This document shows, in pieces, positions 18,266 to 27,786 of a DNA stretch of 64,000 nucleotides. The notes under the pieces were generated by a model. The model had not been told where the DNA came from. It made no database searches and saw only the letters and a list, made by a program, of their open reading frames with translations. The position numbers and the translations under genes were made by a program. Source of the stretch: an uncultured Methanobrevibacter sp. (GTDB lineage Archaea > Methanobacteriota > Methanobacteria > Methanobacteriales > Methanobacteriaceae); NCBI GenBank assembly GCA_947628455.1, contig CANQZY010000001.1, positions 128,124-192,123 of the forward strand, written 5' to 3'. Each line of letters starts with the position of its first letter. The first letter of the stretch is position 1.

Positions 18266-20092
18266 ATGAGAATTTTATTAATTCATTCTGATTATTTAAA
18301 TTATAATGTAAAAAAGAAAACTCCCGTTGCTGAGGAAATTGAGGAGGCACAAAAACAAGGATCATTTGATGAATCTTTAGTTATTTTTATAGCTGTAGAA
18401 AAAGATGACGAGAAAAATTCTGAAGCTATTGTTAAAAATTTAGTTGAAGAAATTAAAAAAACAAATAAACAATTAAAAGTTAGAAATATTATTCTTTATC
18501 CTTATGCTCATTTATCTTCTTCATTAAGCTCTCCTAAAACAGCAATTGATATTTTAAAAAATGCTGAAAAAATGCTTCTTGAAGAAAATTTTAATGTTAA
18601 AAGAGTTCCTTTCGGATGGTATAAATCATTTGAAATTTCATGTAAAGGACATCCATTAAGTGAATTATCTAGAACTATTACAGCAGATATTAATGAAAAT
18701 GAAGAAGAAGAAAAAAAACCCTCCTCATGGTATATTCTTGATAGAGATAAATTAATTGATATTAATGAATTTAATTTTAAAAATTCTCAATTTAAAAAAC
18801 TTGTTAAATATGAACTTGGAGAGGGATCTTCTCATGAAGGAGAACCACCACATGTTAAATTAATGAGAGAAAAAGAATTATGTGATTATGAAAGCGCATC
18901 AGACGTTGGAAATCTTAAATGGTATCCTAAAGGAAGATTAATTCGCGATTTACTCTCAGATTATGTTTATAATTTAGTTGTTGAACAAGGCGCAATGCCA
19001 ATTGAGACACCTATTTTCTATGATTTGGAAAATGAAGCTATTAATGATCATGCAGCTAAGTTTGGAGAAAGACAATATAAAACAGATACTAAAAATAATT
19101 TAATGCTTAGATTTGCATGTTGTTTTGGTGCATTTAGAGTAATGGCTGATTCATTTTTAACCTGGAAAAATTTACCAGCTAAATTATATGAACTTTCTAC
19201 ATATAGTTTTAGATATGAGAAAAAAGGAGAAGTAGTTGGTCTTAAAAGATTAAGATCATTTACAATGCCAGATTTCCATACATTTTGTGCAAATATACCT
19301 GATTCTTTAGAAGAATTCTCAAAACAAACAGATATGTGTATTCAAACAGGAGTAGATTTAGGAATTAACTATGAAATAATATTTAGAGCAACTAAAGATT
19401 TTTATGATGAAAATAAAGAATGGATATATTCAATAGTTAAAAAATGTGATAAACCAGTTTTACTTGAAATATTACCAGAAAGAAAACATTATTGGACATG
19501 TAAAATTGATTTTGCAGCTATTGACTATTTAGGAAGACCAATTGAAAATCCTACTGTTCAAATTGATGTGGAAAGTGGTAAAAGGTTTGATATTAAATAT
19601 CTTGGAGAAGATAATGAAGAACATTATCCAGTAATTATTCATTGTAGTCCGACAGGAAGTATTGAAAGAGTTATCTGCAGTTTACTTGAGAAAACAGCGA
19701 TTGAATTAGAACAAAAAGCTCCAATGTTACCAGTTTGGTTAAGTCCGATTGAAGTGAGACTGATCACAGTAAAACAAACCCATAAAAAATTTGCAAATGA
19801 AGTTGCAAATAAAATATCTAATGCAAATATTCGTGTTGATGTTGATGATAGGGATGAAAGTGTAGGTAAAAAAATTAGAAATGCTGCCACTGAGTGGATT
19901 CCATATGTTTTTGTAGTAGGGGATAATGAAGTAGAATCAGGTAATTTCAAAGTATCTGTTCGTGAAACTGGTGAAAAAGTGGATATGACAGTTGATGATT
20001 TAATTGATGAAATTCATAGTGTAAATGAAGGAATGCCATTTAGAAGATTGCCATTGCCAAAGGATATTTCAAAAAGGATTAATTTCCAATAA
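18266..20092 (+). CDS. thrS: threonyl-tRNA synthetase (archaeal type)
   Basis: Charges tRNA-Thr with threonine. The 608-residue protein has the archaea-specific N-terminal editing domain (about 1-140), which begins [13 protein letters not shown] and is related to D-aminoacyl-tRNA deacylases; it hydrolyses Ser-tRNA-Thr. The class II catalytic core runs from about 190 to 500 with a motif-1 region near PIETP and motif 2 around [10 protein letters not shown]. The anticodon-binding domain is at the C-terminus ([14 protein letters not shown] to the end). A GGTGAG Shine-Dalgarno sequence precedes the ATG. The gene is monocistronic and divergent from cfbB. Confidence 0.97.
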   Translation: MRILLIHSDYLNYNVKKKTPVAEEIEEAQKQGSFDESLVIFIAVEKDDEKNSEAIVKNLVEEIKKTNKQLKVRNIILYPYAHLSSSLSSPKTAIDILKNAEKMLLEENFNVKRVPFGWYKSFEISCKGHPLSELSRTITADINENEEEEKKPSSWYILDRDKLIDINEFNFKNSQFKKLVKYELGEGSSHEGEPPHVKLMREKELCDYESASDVGNLKWYPKGRLIRDLLSDYVYNLVVEQGAMPIETPIFYDLENEAINDHAAKFGERQYKTDTKNNLMLRFACCFGAFRVMADSFLTWKNLPAKLYELSTYSFRYEKKGEVVGLKRLRSFTMPDFHTFCANIPDSLEEFSKQTDMCIQTGVDLGINYEIIFRATKDFYDENKEWIYSIVKKCDKPVLLEILPERKHYWTCKIDFAAIDYLGRPIENPTVQIDVESGKRFDIKYLGEDNEEHYPVIIHCSPTGSIERVICSLLEKTAIELEQKAPMLPVWLSPIEVRLITVKQTHKKFANEVANKISNANIRVDVDDRDESVGKKIRNAATEWIPYVFVVGDNEVESGNFKVSVRETGEKVDMTVDDLIDEIHSVNEGMPFRRLPLPKDISKRINFQ

Positions 20093-20264
20093 ATTCTTTT
20101 TTTCTATTATTTTTTAATTTACTTATTTAATGTTATTGTGAATATCAATTGCTAAATATTATAATTATTTAAATTTTATATTTTTTAGATTATTTTAAAA
20201 TAATATGTATTTAATAATGATAAAATATAAAAAATATTAATGTATTAATATACGGAGGGACTTT

Positions 20265-21491
20265 ATGTACAATATTGGAGAAGCTCTTATTGGAGAAGGC
20301 GATGAATTAGCTCATGTTGATTTAATAATTGGTGATAAAGAAGGGCCTGCTGGTCAAGCTTTTGCAAATGGATTATCTAATCTTTCAGTAGGACACACCC
20401 CTTTAACTACAGTTATTAGACCAAATTTAATGACTAAACCAGCTACTTTAATTATTCCTAAAGTAACTGTTGAACATATGGATGATGCAAGTAAAATTTT
20501 TGGACCTGCACAAACAGCTGTAGGTCGTGCAGTTGCTGATGCCGTGGAAGAAGGGTATATTCCTAGAGATATAGTAGAAGATATTGTTATTAATGTGAGT
20601 GTATTTATTCATCCTGCTGCTAAAGATTATAGGAAAATTTACCAATATAATTATGGGGCAACTAAATTGGCTATTAAAAGAGCAATGGAAGGATATCCAT
20701 CTATTAATAAAGTTTTATCTGAAAAAGATCGTGGAACTCACCCAATTATGGGATTCAAAGTACAAAAACTTTGGGCCCCTCCCTATTTACAAGTTGCACT
20801 TGATCTAGATAATTTAGAGGCTATGGAAGCAATTATTAAAGATATTCCTAATAAAGAAAGAGTGCTTATTGAAGCAGGAACACCACTCGTTAAAAAGTTT
20901 GGTATTGGAGTTATTGGAAAAATTAGAAAATTACGTCCTGATGCATTTATTATAGCTGATTTAAAAACATTAGATGTTGGTAGAGTAGAAATTAAAATGG
21001 CTGCAGATGAAACTGCAGATGCTGTAGCTATTTCCGGTCTTGGAACTTTAGAATCTATTAAAAAAGCAATTCATGAGACTCAAAAACAAGGAATTTATTC
21101 TATTCTTGACATGATGAATGTTAATGACTTTGAAGATAAATTAAATGCACTTCCAGACGATTTAAAACCAAATATTGTTTTACTACATAGAAATGTGGAT
21201 TTAGAAACCTATTTGGCAGAAAAAGGTGAAGATACAACTGATTTATCTGTATGGGGCAATATTAAATCTATTAAAAGTATTATTGACGATGGATTAGTTG
21301 CTGTTGCAGGAGGAATTACTCCAGACAATGTTGATGAAGCTTTAGAAAAAGGCGCTGATATTATTATTGCAGGTAGATATATTATTGGTTCAAGAGATGT
21401 TAGAAGAGCAACTCAAGACTTTTTAGCTCATTTTCCTCCGGATCCAGATAATATGAGACTTACTTTAGATGAAGATGAACAAATAGAATAA
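20265..21491 (+). CDS. fae-hps: Bifunctional formaldehyde-activating enzyme / 3-hexulose-6-phosphate synthase
   Basis: A 408-residue fusion. Residues 1-160 are formaldehyde-activating enzyme, with the catalytic histidine H17 in ELAHVD and the [11 protein letters not shown] segment; it joins formaldehyde to tetrahydromethanopterin. From about 165 the sequence is a TIM-barrel 3-hexulose-6-phosphate synthase, recognisable from LQVALDLDN, then [21 protein letters not shown] and VAGGI. In methanogens the Hps half is thought to run in reverse, making ribulose 5-phosphate for nucleotides while the Fae half captures the formaldehyde released. A strong GGAGGG ribosome binding site precedes the ATG, and the 172-base upstream spacer is AT-rich. 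A small zinc-ribbon gene follows. Confidence 0.97.
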   Translation: MYNIGEALIGEGDELAHVDLIIGDKEGPAGQAFANGLSNLSVGHTPLTTVIRPNLMTKPATLIIPKVTVEHMDDASKIFGPAQTAVGRAVADAVEEGYIPRDIVEDIVINVSVFIHPAAKDYRKIYQYNYGATKLAIKRAMEGYPSINKVLSEKDRGTHPIMGFKVQKLWAPPYLQVALDLDNLEAMEAIIKDIPNKERVLIEAGTPLVKKFGIGVIGKIRKLRPDAFIIADLKTLDVGRVEIKMAADETADAVAISGLGTLESIKKAIHETQKQGIYSILDMMNVNDFEDKLNALPDDLKPNIVLLHRNVDLETYLAEKGEDTTDLSVWGNIKSIKSIIDDGLVAVAGGITPDNVDEALEKGADIIIAGRYIIGSRDVRRATQDFLAHFPPDPDNMRLTLDEDEQIE

Positions 21492-21523
21492 TTTTTATAT
21501 TTTTATTCTATTTAGGTGATATT

Positions 21524-21799
21524 ATGGGATTTTGTAATTCATGTGGAAGACCAATTGTAAAATCAGATTATGGTACTAATAAAGATGGTAGTTTAAATTC
21601 AGATTATTGTAAAGATTGTTTTAAAGATGGTGAATTTACAGAGCCAGATATAACACTTAATGAAATGATTATTAGAAAATCTAAAGAAATGATGGAAAAA
21701 AATCCAGATTTACATGAAACAATAGCTACTGGAATTACAACAGGTTTTTTACCAGGATTAAAAAGATGGTATAATGAGCCTGATTATGATAATATCTAA
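21524..21799 (+). CDS. Small zinc-ribbon domain protein
   Basis: A 91-residue protein with an N-terminal treble-clef or ribbon of four cysteines: C4 and C7 in CNSCG, C29 and C32 in YCKDCF. This matches the putative zinc-ribbon family (PF12674-like). A helical region follows (LNEMIIRKSKEMMEKNP) and a GLKRW tail. Similar domains occur alone or fused to other regulators in bacteria and methanogens, with unknown function. It lies 32 bases after fae-hps with a GGTGAT ribosome binding site, so it may be in the same operon. Its last four bases overlap the end of the convergent coiled-coil gene. Confidence 0.8.
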   Translation: MGFCNSCGRPIVKSDYGTNKDGSLNSDYCKDCFKDGEFTEPDITLNEMIIRKSKEMMEKNPDLHETIATGITTGFLPGLKRWYNEPDYDNI

Positions 21800-22581
21800 T
21801 CTTTTAAAATATATTCTTTTAATTTACTTATGATAAAATCATTTTTCAGTTTTTTATTTTTTAATTTTTTAACATAATATTCTAAAGTAGTATAATAATC
21901 AATTAATGTATTATAGTCATTTTTTAAATTATTATATTTATTATTTAATTTTTTATTTTCCTCTAAAAGTTCATTGTATTTGTTTTTTAACTTATTAATA
22001 GTCTCTTCTTTTTTTGCATTATTTGAATTAAAATTACTTAAAAGATTTTCATATTTCTGATTCGTGTTATCAATATCATTATTAACCCTATTTTGATTTT
22101 TTATAAGATTTTTATTTTCTTCAATAATTTTTTTATTCTCATTTTCATATTTTTCTACAATATCTTTATAAGTTTTTAATTCTTTATTTAATAATTTAAC
22201 TTGAACATCTAATTTATCTTTATTAGCTGTTTTTTTTTCTGAAATATTATTTTTTTCTTTTTCTTGATTTAATTCTTTAATTTTTTTTTGAGAGATATTA
22301 TAATTTTTTTTTAGAACTTTATATTTTTTATTAATTTTATTATTTTCATAAACATGTAAAAAATTTGCTATTTCAAGAGTAATATGATCAAAATTTTGTT
22401 CTAATAGTGATTCTTCATCTTGAGGCAATATTAAAACTTCTTCTCCATTATCAAATATATTTGATTGTTTAGGAATAGTAACTTGCACTTGTTCTGTCGA
22501 ATATTTCTTTTTTGAACCATCTTTTAATGTTCTTGTATACTGTCTAGGATATTTTCTAACAGTGCCTCTTGAAAATCGCAT
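21796..22581 (-). CDS. Hypothetical coiled-coil protein with basic N-terminal domain
   Basis: A 261-residue protein I do not recognise. The first ~55 residues form a compact basic segment (FSRGTVRKYPRQYTRTLKDG, then VQVTIPKQ) that looks like a small folded domain. From about residue 75 to the end it is a long coiled coil dominated by N, K, E and L (ELNQEKEKNN and similar). Such proteins are often structural or chromosome- or envelope-associated. It has no signal peptide and no membrane helix. It is divergent from the iron-sulfur flavoprotein gene and convergent with the zinc-ribbon gene. The N-terminal segment carries the specific information, because the coiled coil would match many unrelated proteins. 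Confidence 0.75.
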   Translation of the reverse strand: MRFSRGTVRKYPRQYTRTLKDGSKKKYSTEQVQVTIPKQSNIFDNGEEVLILPQDEESLLEQNFDHITLEIANFLHVYENNKINKKYKVLKKNYNISQKKIKELNQEKEKNNISEKKTANKDKLDVQVKLLNKELKTYKDIVEKYENENKKIIEENKNLIKNQNRVNNDIDNTNQKYENLLSNFNSNNAKKEETINKLKNKYNELLEENKKLNNKYNNLKNDYNTLIDYYTTLEYYVKKLKNKKLKNDFIISKLKEYILKD

Positions 22582-22716
22582 AATTAACCCTAAATATTCA
22601 TATAATTTTTATTTTATATTAATTTAATCTATATTATTTTTTTTCTAAAAATTTAAATAATTTTAAATAATAGATTTATTTTTATTAAATTAGATAATAT
22701 TAAAAAGGTGAGAGAG

Positions 22717-23304
22717 ATGAAAATTTTTGCAATTTCCGCAAGTCCAAGAAATGAAACAACAACGTATGTTACTAAAAAGGCTTTAAACAAATTAAAAGAA
22801 GATAATTTTAAAGTTAAATTATTTTCTTGCGCTGGAAAAAATATTAACCATTGTATACATTGTGATTATTGTTTAGAACATAAGAAATGTATTCAGAATG
22901 ATGATATGGATGATATATATGAAGCTCTTCAAGAAGCTGATGGATTAATATTTGCAACACCTGTAGAAAGTGGTGGTGTAAGTTCAATATCTGCAGCTAT
23001 TATGGATAGAACCAGAGCATTAGAAGCTGTTGATTTTAATCTCCTTAGAGGTAAAATTGGGATGAGTATAGCTGTTGGTGGGGATAGAACGGGTGGACAA
23101 GATTTTGCCCATATTAAAATTATTACATATTATATTATTCATGGTATTATTCCAGTTAGTGGAGGACCTTTTGGATCCAATTTAGGTGCTTCTTTTTGGT
23201 CTCAAGATAGTATAGAAGAGATTAAGAAGGATAATTATGGGATGAATTCTTTAGAAAGAACATTAACTGAATTTAAAAATTTTTTAAATAAATATATATT
23301 GTAA
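22717..23304 (+). CDS. Iron-sulfur flavoprotein / NADPH-dependent FMN reductase family
   Basis: A flavodoxin-like fold of about 195 residues. It begins KIFAISASPRNETTTYVT, where the SPR loop binds the FMN phosphate. A compact cysteine motif, C-I-H-C-D-Y-C followed by C after five residues, matches the iron-sulfur flavoprotein (Isf) family. TPVESGGVSSISAA and GGDRTGGQDF complete the flavin site. Isf proteins pass electrons between ferredoxin and unknown acceptors, and may reduce oxygen or peroxide in methanogens. The ATG at 22717 is preferred over an upstream in-frame GTG because GGTGA at 22707-22711 is its ribosome binding site. Monocistronic. Confidence 0.88.
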   Translation: MKIFAISASPRNETTTYVTKKALNKLKEDNFKVKLFSCAGKNINHCIHCDYCLEHKKCIQNDDMDDIYEALQEADGLIFATPVESGGVSSISAAIMDRTRALEAVDFNLLRGKIGMSIAVGGDRTGGQDFAHIKIITYYIIHGIIPVSGGPFGSNLGASFWSQDSIEEIKKDNYGMNSLERTLTEFKNFLNKYIL

Positions 23305-23585
23305 TAAAAAAATTATATTGAAAAATTAAAATTTTATAATAAATTAATATCGAAATATTTTTAAAGATTCATTAAAATATTCTTTTAGTGACATTAATTA
23401 TCTATAATTAAAGTTCTTGTATAAGTATTAAATTTTATATATGTTAAAATTTAGTTTATGTTTATTGGTCTAGAGGATATTAATTACATTTTAAGTTACT
23501 TTTATTAATATTAAAAAACATATTTATATTTTTATATTTTTTATAAATTTTATTTTAATTTAAATTTAATAAGGAGATTATTAAT
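23305..23585. other. Long AT-rich leader between the flavoprotein gene and ilvC
   Basis: This 281-base spacer contains no credible ORF. It holds an inverted repeat TAATTAT-CT-ATAATTA at 23395-23410 and the near-palindrome CTTGTATAAG at about 23416, which resembles the hdrA palindrome. Two TATA-like stretches lie close to the ilvC start (about 23522-23545). Only the last part is clearly promoter and ribosome binding site (AAGGAGATT). Confidence 0.4.
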
Positions 23586-24578
23586 ATGAAAATGTATTAT
23601 GATGCAGATGTCGAAACAGATTCTCTTGATGGTAAAACTATTGCTGTTATTGGATATGGGAGTCAAGGAAGAGCCCAATCCAGAAATATTGCGGATAGTG
23701 GAGCAGATGTTATTGTTGGAGTAAGAGAAAATGGCAAATCTTGGGATTTAGCTAAAGAAGATGGTATGAATGTAATGTCTATTGAAGATGCTGCTAAAGC
23801 AGCTGATATTATTCATATTTTACTTCCTGATGAAATTCAAGAAGAGGTTTATAGAGAACAAATTGCACCTTATGTTGAAAGTGGAAACACTATTTCATTC
23901 TCTCATGGTTATAACATTCATTTTGGTTTAATTAAACCTAATGAAGATGTTAATATTGTAATGTTTGCACCAAAAGGCCCAGGTTCAATGGTAAGAAAAA
24001 CTTATGAAGAAGGTTTTGGTATTCCAGGTTTAGTGGCTGTAGAACAAGATGCAACTGGGGATGCATTACAGTTAGCTTTAGGAATGGCAAAAAATGCGGG
24101 CTTTACTAAAGCTGGTGTATTAGAAACTACTTTTAAAGAAGAAACTGAAACAGATTTATTTGGAGAACAAGCAGTTTTATGTGGGGGTATTACGGAATTA
24201 ATTAATTCTGGATTCCAAACTTTAGTAGAAGCAGGTTATCAACCTGAAATTGCATATTTTGAAACATGTCATGAAGTAAAACTTATTGTAGATTTAATAT
24301 ATGAAAAAGGATTTGCTGGAATGTGGAATGATGTAAGTAATACTGCAGAATATGGTGGGTTAACTAGAAGAGATAGAATTATTACTCAAGAAGCCAAAGA
24401 TGGTATGAAACAAGTTTTAAAAGAAATTCAAGATGGAACTTTCAAAAAACAATGGGCTGAAGAAAATGCAACTGATGGGGCTAATTTAAAAGAAATGAGA
24501 GATGCTGAAAATCAGGAAACCATTGAAATAGTTGGAGAAAGACTTAGAAAAAGTTGTGGACTGCAAAAAGATGATTAA
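23586..24578 (+). CDS. ilvC: ketol-acid reductoisomerase
   Basis: IlvC isomerises and reduces acetolactate or acetohydroxybutyrate to the dihydroxy acid used by IlvD. The 330-residue class I enzyme has an N-terminal Rossmann domain with [13 protein letters not shown], and the cofactor-specificity loop VRENGKSW is typical for NADPH. The knotted C-terminal domain carries the metal-binding acidic residues in [17 protein letters not shown] and later CHEVKLI, and ends in SNTAEYGG. A strong GGAGA ribosome binding site is present. The gene has an unusually long upstream spacer. ilvD lies far upstream and ilvE about 1.4 kb downstream. Confidence 0.97.
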   Translation: MKMYYDADVETDSLDGKTIAVIGYGSQGRAQSRNIADSGADVIVGVRENGKSWDLAKEDGMNVMSIEDAAKAADIIHILLPDEIQEEVYREQIAPYVESGNTISFSHGYNIHFGLIKPNEDVNIVMFAPKGPGSMVRKTYEEGFGIPGLVAVEQDATGDALQLALGMAKNAGFTKAGVLETTFKEETETDLFGEQAVLCGGITELINSGFQTLVEAGYQPEIAYFETCHEVKLIVDLIYEKGFAGMWNDVSNTAEYGGLTRRDRIITQEAKDGMKQVLKEIQDGTFKKQWAEENATDGANLKEMRDAENQETIEIVGERLRKSCGLQKDD

Positions 24579-24650
24579 GTTTAATTGATCATTGATTTTT
24601 ATTTATTTTTTTACATAGTTATAAAAGCAATGTAATTTAATATATTGTTC

Positions 24651-25655
24651 ATGGTATTTATTGGAATGGATCATGGGACAACAGGAATTTCTTTTTGTAT
24701 AATGTCTGATGATAAACAAATTATTGATGTTTTTAAGATAGGTAGAGAAGAATCTAAAGCAGGTATGGTTTCTGCTGTAAGAGAATTATCAAAAAGAATA
24801 GATCTGGACTCTATTAAATTAATAGCTATTACTTATGCTATGGGTGATGGGATTAATAAGATATTACCTATTGATAAAGTTAAAAATAGAGGTATTCTAT
24901 CTATTAATGGCGCAGGTAGGGTAACGGGAGGAGGTACTAGTGTTTTCAGTGAAATTGAGAAAACAAATATTCCTTCTATTTTAATTCCAGGTCTTCATAA
25001 AAATTGTGATTTTTTAAATCCTTTATTTAGAGCTGCTTATTCTCATCAAGCTAGTTCTGAGAAAGTTAGTGTTTGTTATAATGCTATTAAGGAAACTGGT
25101 TGGAAAAATTTTATTGTTGGAGATTTAAGTTCCAATAGTGTTAATATTTTAATTGAAAATTCTAAAATTAAAGGTGCTATGGATGCATGTGTTGGTGCTA
25201 TGGGCATTGTTCATGGCCCTCTGGATTTAGAAATGATTCGCAATATTGATGAAGGTAGAATTACAGCTAATGAAGCATTTTCTCATGCTGGTGCTGTTAA
25301 AATAGCTGAAATTAATGGTAAAGTTTCAGATATGAAAAAAATTTTATATAAAAATTATAATGATGGTGATGAAAAAGCAATTTTAGCTGTTAATAGTTTG
25401 ATTATGACTGTTGCTATGGAAATAGCTGGTTTAATAGCTGTTTGTGAAAATAAAATTGATGGTATTGTTCTTACGGGTTCTTTGGGTTCTACAACAGAAC
25501 CTTTTAATTTTAAAAAAGAGTTAAATAGATATTTTGATTATAAATATCCAATGATGGTTATTTCATCTGAATCTGGGGCAATTGGGTCTGCTCAAATAGC
25601 TTTTGATGTATATAATGGTGAAAAGAATATTCTGGGAATTGAAGTTGAATATTAA
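24651..25655 (+). CDS. Methanogenesis marker protein 12
   Basis: A roughly 334-residue ASKHA-fold protein with the phosphate loop GMDHGTTGISF at the N-terminus, and SINGAGRVTGGGTSVF, GAMDACVGAMGIVHGPLD and LTGSLGSTTEP further on. This matches the methanogenesis marker 12 family, found in essentially all methanogens and of unproven function. It is distantly related to acetate and butyrate kinases and to ATPases that activate metalloenzymes. ATG 24651 is chosen because an upstream TTG has no better ribosome site. It stands between ilvC and the convergent LSm gene. Assignment is by pattern memory of the family. Confidence 0.88.
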   Translation: MVFIGMDHGTTGISFCIMSDDKQIIDVFKIGREESKAGMVSAVRELSKRIDLDSIKLIAITYAMGDGINKILPIDKVKNRGILSINGAGRVTGGGTSVFSEIEKTNIPSILIPGLHKNCDFLNPLFRAAYSHQASSEKVSVCYNAIKETGWKNFIVGDLSSNSVNILIENSKIKGAMDACVGAMGIVHGPLDLEMIRNIDEGRITANEAFSHAGAVKIAEINGKVSDMKKILYKNYNDGDEKAILAVNSLIMTVAMEIAGLIAVCENKIDGIVLTGSLGSTTEPFNFKKELNRYFDYKYPMMVISSESGAIGSAQIAFDVYNGEKNILGIEVEY

Positions 25656-25661
25656 AATTAT

Positions 25662-25856
25662 CTAATCTAATATTATTTCTATTACTTTCCCACCTTTTAA
25701 AGTTAATAAATTTTTATTTTGTTCAAGTATAATATTAAAATAATTATCTATAGAAATTAATTTTCCTTTATATTTACTTTGGTCTATAAGGACCACTATA
25801 ACATTTTTTCCTTTAAATTGTAAAAACTGCTTATTTATTTTAAATTTTTCTTCCAT
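25662..25856 (-). CDS. LSm (Sm-like archaeal) protein, short form
   Basis: A 64-residue Sm-fold protein. The Sm1 region FKGKNVIVVLIDQSKYKGKL and the following DNYFNIIL strand are clear, and the Sm2 region is reduced to LKGGKVIEIIL. The canonical aspartate and asparagine of the RNA-binding loops appear in shifted form (DNYFN, and a GGK instead of the usual RG). It is shorter than typical SmAP1 (about 72-80 residues) and diverged, so it may be a secondary paralog that forms rings binding U-rich RNA. It sits only seven bases from the convergent marker 12 gene. Confidence 0.82.
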   Translation of the reverse strand: MEEKFKINKQFLQFKGKNVIVVLIDQSKYKGKLISIDNYFNIILEQNKNLLTLKGGKVIEIILD

Positions 25857-25989
25857 TCTTTCAGCCTTTATTTTTTAATAAATATCTATTTATTTTTTTT
25901 CCATTTAAATATTTTTTATTAATTGTAAAAATTTATATGTAATATAAAACTAAGATATTAAGTATAATAATTTAATAGATGTGAAAAAA

Positions 25990-26913
25990 ATGGCTTGGGA
26001 TGATACTGCAAGTAAAATATGGATGGATGGGGAAATTATTGATTGGAAAGATGCTAAAATTCATGCTCTCTCTCATGTTGTTCATTATGGGTCAAGTGTT
26101 TTTGAAGGAATTAGAGCTTACTATAATGATAAGGGAACAGCTATTTTTCGACTTGAAGAGCATATAAAACGTCTTTTTGACTCTGCAAAAATATATAAAA
26201 TGAATATTCCATATGCAAAATCTGAAATTTCTGATGCGATAATTGATCTTATTCATGTAAACAATATAAAATCTTGTTATATTCGTCCAATTGTTTATAG
26301 AGGTTATGGTGAATTAGGTGTAAGTCCATTAAATTGTCCTGTTAATGTTTTAATTGCTGTATGGGAATGGGGATCTTATTTAGGTGAGGAAGGAATGGTT
26401 AATGGTATAAATGTTGGTGTTTCTTCATGGAGAAAACCAGCACCTGATACTTTACCTGTTTTAGCCAAGACTTCTGCTAATTATATGAATTCTCAATTAG
26501 CTAAAATGGAAGCTATTGATCATGGATATGATGAAGCAATAATGTTAGATTACAATGGTTTTGTTGCTGAAGGAACTGGAGAAAATATTTTCATAGTTGA
26601 AGAAGATAAAATTATTACTACATCTTTATGTTCATCTATCTTAAATGGGATTACAAGACAATCTATTATTCAACTAGCTGAATCTTTAGGATATGAAGTA
26701 TCTATAGAAAAAATTAGCAGAGAAAGATTATACCTTGCTGATGAAATATTTTTCACTGGAACTGCAGCAGAAGTTACTCCCATTAGATCAGTTGACAGTA
26801 GAATTATCGGTCATGGTAAAAGAGGACCTGTAACTGAAAAATTACAAAAAACTTTCTTTGATATAGTTGAAGATAAAACAGATGATACCTTAAATTGGTT
26901 AACGTATATATGA
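25990..26913 (+). CDS. ilvE: branched-chain amino-acid aminotransferase
   Basis: A class IV PLP enzyme that transfers the amino group for leucine, isoleucine and valine. About 307 residues. Recognisable segments are the [21 protein letters not shown]-terminal region, [13 protein letters not shown], the PLP lysine in [10 protein letters not shown], and EGTGENIF followed by [10 protein letters not shown]. An ATG at 25990 follows the in-frame GTG at 25981, which lies within what looks like the ribosome binding stretch GATGTGA, so I prefer the ATG. uppP begins 17 bases after its stop and is probably co-transcribed, although the functions are unrelated. Confidence 0.96.
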   Translation: MAWDDTASKIWMDGEIIDWKDAKIHALSHVVHYGSSVFEGIRAYYNDKGTAIFRLEEHIKRLFDSAKIYKMNIPYAKSEISDAIIDLIHVNNIKSCYIRPIVYRGYGELGVSPLNCPVNVLIAVWEWGSYLGEEGMVNGINVGVSSWRKPAPDTLPVLAKTSANYMNSQLAKMEAIDHGYDEAIMLDYNGFVAEGTGENIFIVEEDKIITTSLCSSILNGITRQSIIQLAESLGYEVSIEKISRERLYLADEIFFTGTAAEVTPIRSVDSRIIGHGKRGPVTEKLQKTFFDIVEDKTDDTLNWLTYI

Positions 26914-26929
26914 TTTTTGGTGTGTTTAA

Positions 26930-27763
26930 ATGAATATTATTCAGGGAATTATTATTGGTATTGTTCAAGGTTTGACTGAATTTTTACCAATCAGTAGTTC
27001 TGCTCATTTAATTTTTATTCAAAGACTATTAGGGGTTCAAAGTTCTTTAGGTTTTGATGTTTTTCTACATTTAGGTTCTTTACTTGCTGTGTTATGGTTC
27101 TTTAAAACAGATATTTATAGAATGATTAAAGCATGGTGGTTAAGTATTGGTGATATTTTACAACATAGATTTAAAGAAGGATTTTACGCGGATCCCTATA
27201 AAAGATTATCTTGGTATGTAATTTTAGCTTCTGTTCCTGTGGGAATTATTGGAATTTGTTTTGATAGTCAGATTGAATCATTATTTGGAGGAGCTTTATA
27301 TGCCCCTGCATTTTTTTTATTTGTAACTGGTACAATTCTTTATATATCACAAAGAATGAATAGTGGAAAAGTTGATTTTGCTAATATTTCTTTAAAAGAA
27401 TCTTTATTTATGGGTTTAGGTCAAGCATGCGCAATATTACCTGGTCTTTCTCGTTCAGGTACAACTATTGCAGCTGGTCTTATAATAAACTTAGATAAAG
27501 AATTTGCAGCTAAATTTAGTTTTATATTATCTATTCCGGCTATTTTAGGAGCATTTTTAATTCAATTAAAAGATATTGGCGCTATCATGGATGTTAATTT
27601 CACTGCTATTATATTAGGTTTTATAGCTGCTTTTATTGCAGCTTATATAGCTATTAAATGGGTTTTAGAATTAATTCAAAAAAGAAGCTTAGATATATTC
27701 GCGTTTTACTGTTGGATAATGGGTATTTTAATATTTATGGGTTCAATATTAAATATATTCTAA
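26930..27763 (+). CDS. uppP: undecaprenyl-diphosphatase (UppP/BacA family)
   Basis: An integral membrane phosphatase that converts polyprenyl diphosphate to monophosphate, regenerating the lipid carrier for wall-precursor synthesis. The 277-residue protein has about eight membrane helices and both catalytic motifs: LTEFLPISSSAHL at 15-27 (E17, S23, H26) and LPGLSRSGTT at 170-179 (R175). In Methanobacteriales the carrier is used for pseudomurein and glycoprotein glycans; the tandem Mur ligases at 42 kb fit with that. It follows ilvE closely and is convergent with cobT. Confidence 0.96.
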   Translation: MNIIQGIIIGIVQGLTEFLPISSSAHLIFIQRLLGVQSSLGFDVFLHLGSLLAVLWFFKTDIYRMIKAWWLSIGDILQHRFKEGFYADPYKRLSWYVILASVPVGIIGICFDSQIESLFGGALYAPAFFLFVTGTILYISQRMNSGKVDFANISLKESLFMGLGQACAILPGLSRSGTTIAAGLIINLDKEFAAKFSFILSIPAILGAFLIQLKDIGAIMDVNFTAIILGFIAAFIAAYIAIKWVLELIQKRSLDIFAFYCWIMGILIFMGSILNIF

Positions 27764-27786
27764 TAATTAAGTCTGTATTTTTATTA

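Noticed and set aside
23463-23480. tRNA-like stretch GGTCTAGAGGATA in the ilvC leader
   Set aside because: It resembles a D arm, but no acceptor stem, anticodon arm or T loop could be found around it.
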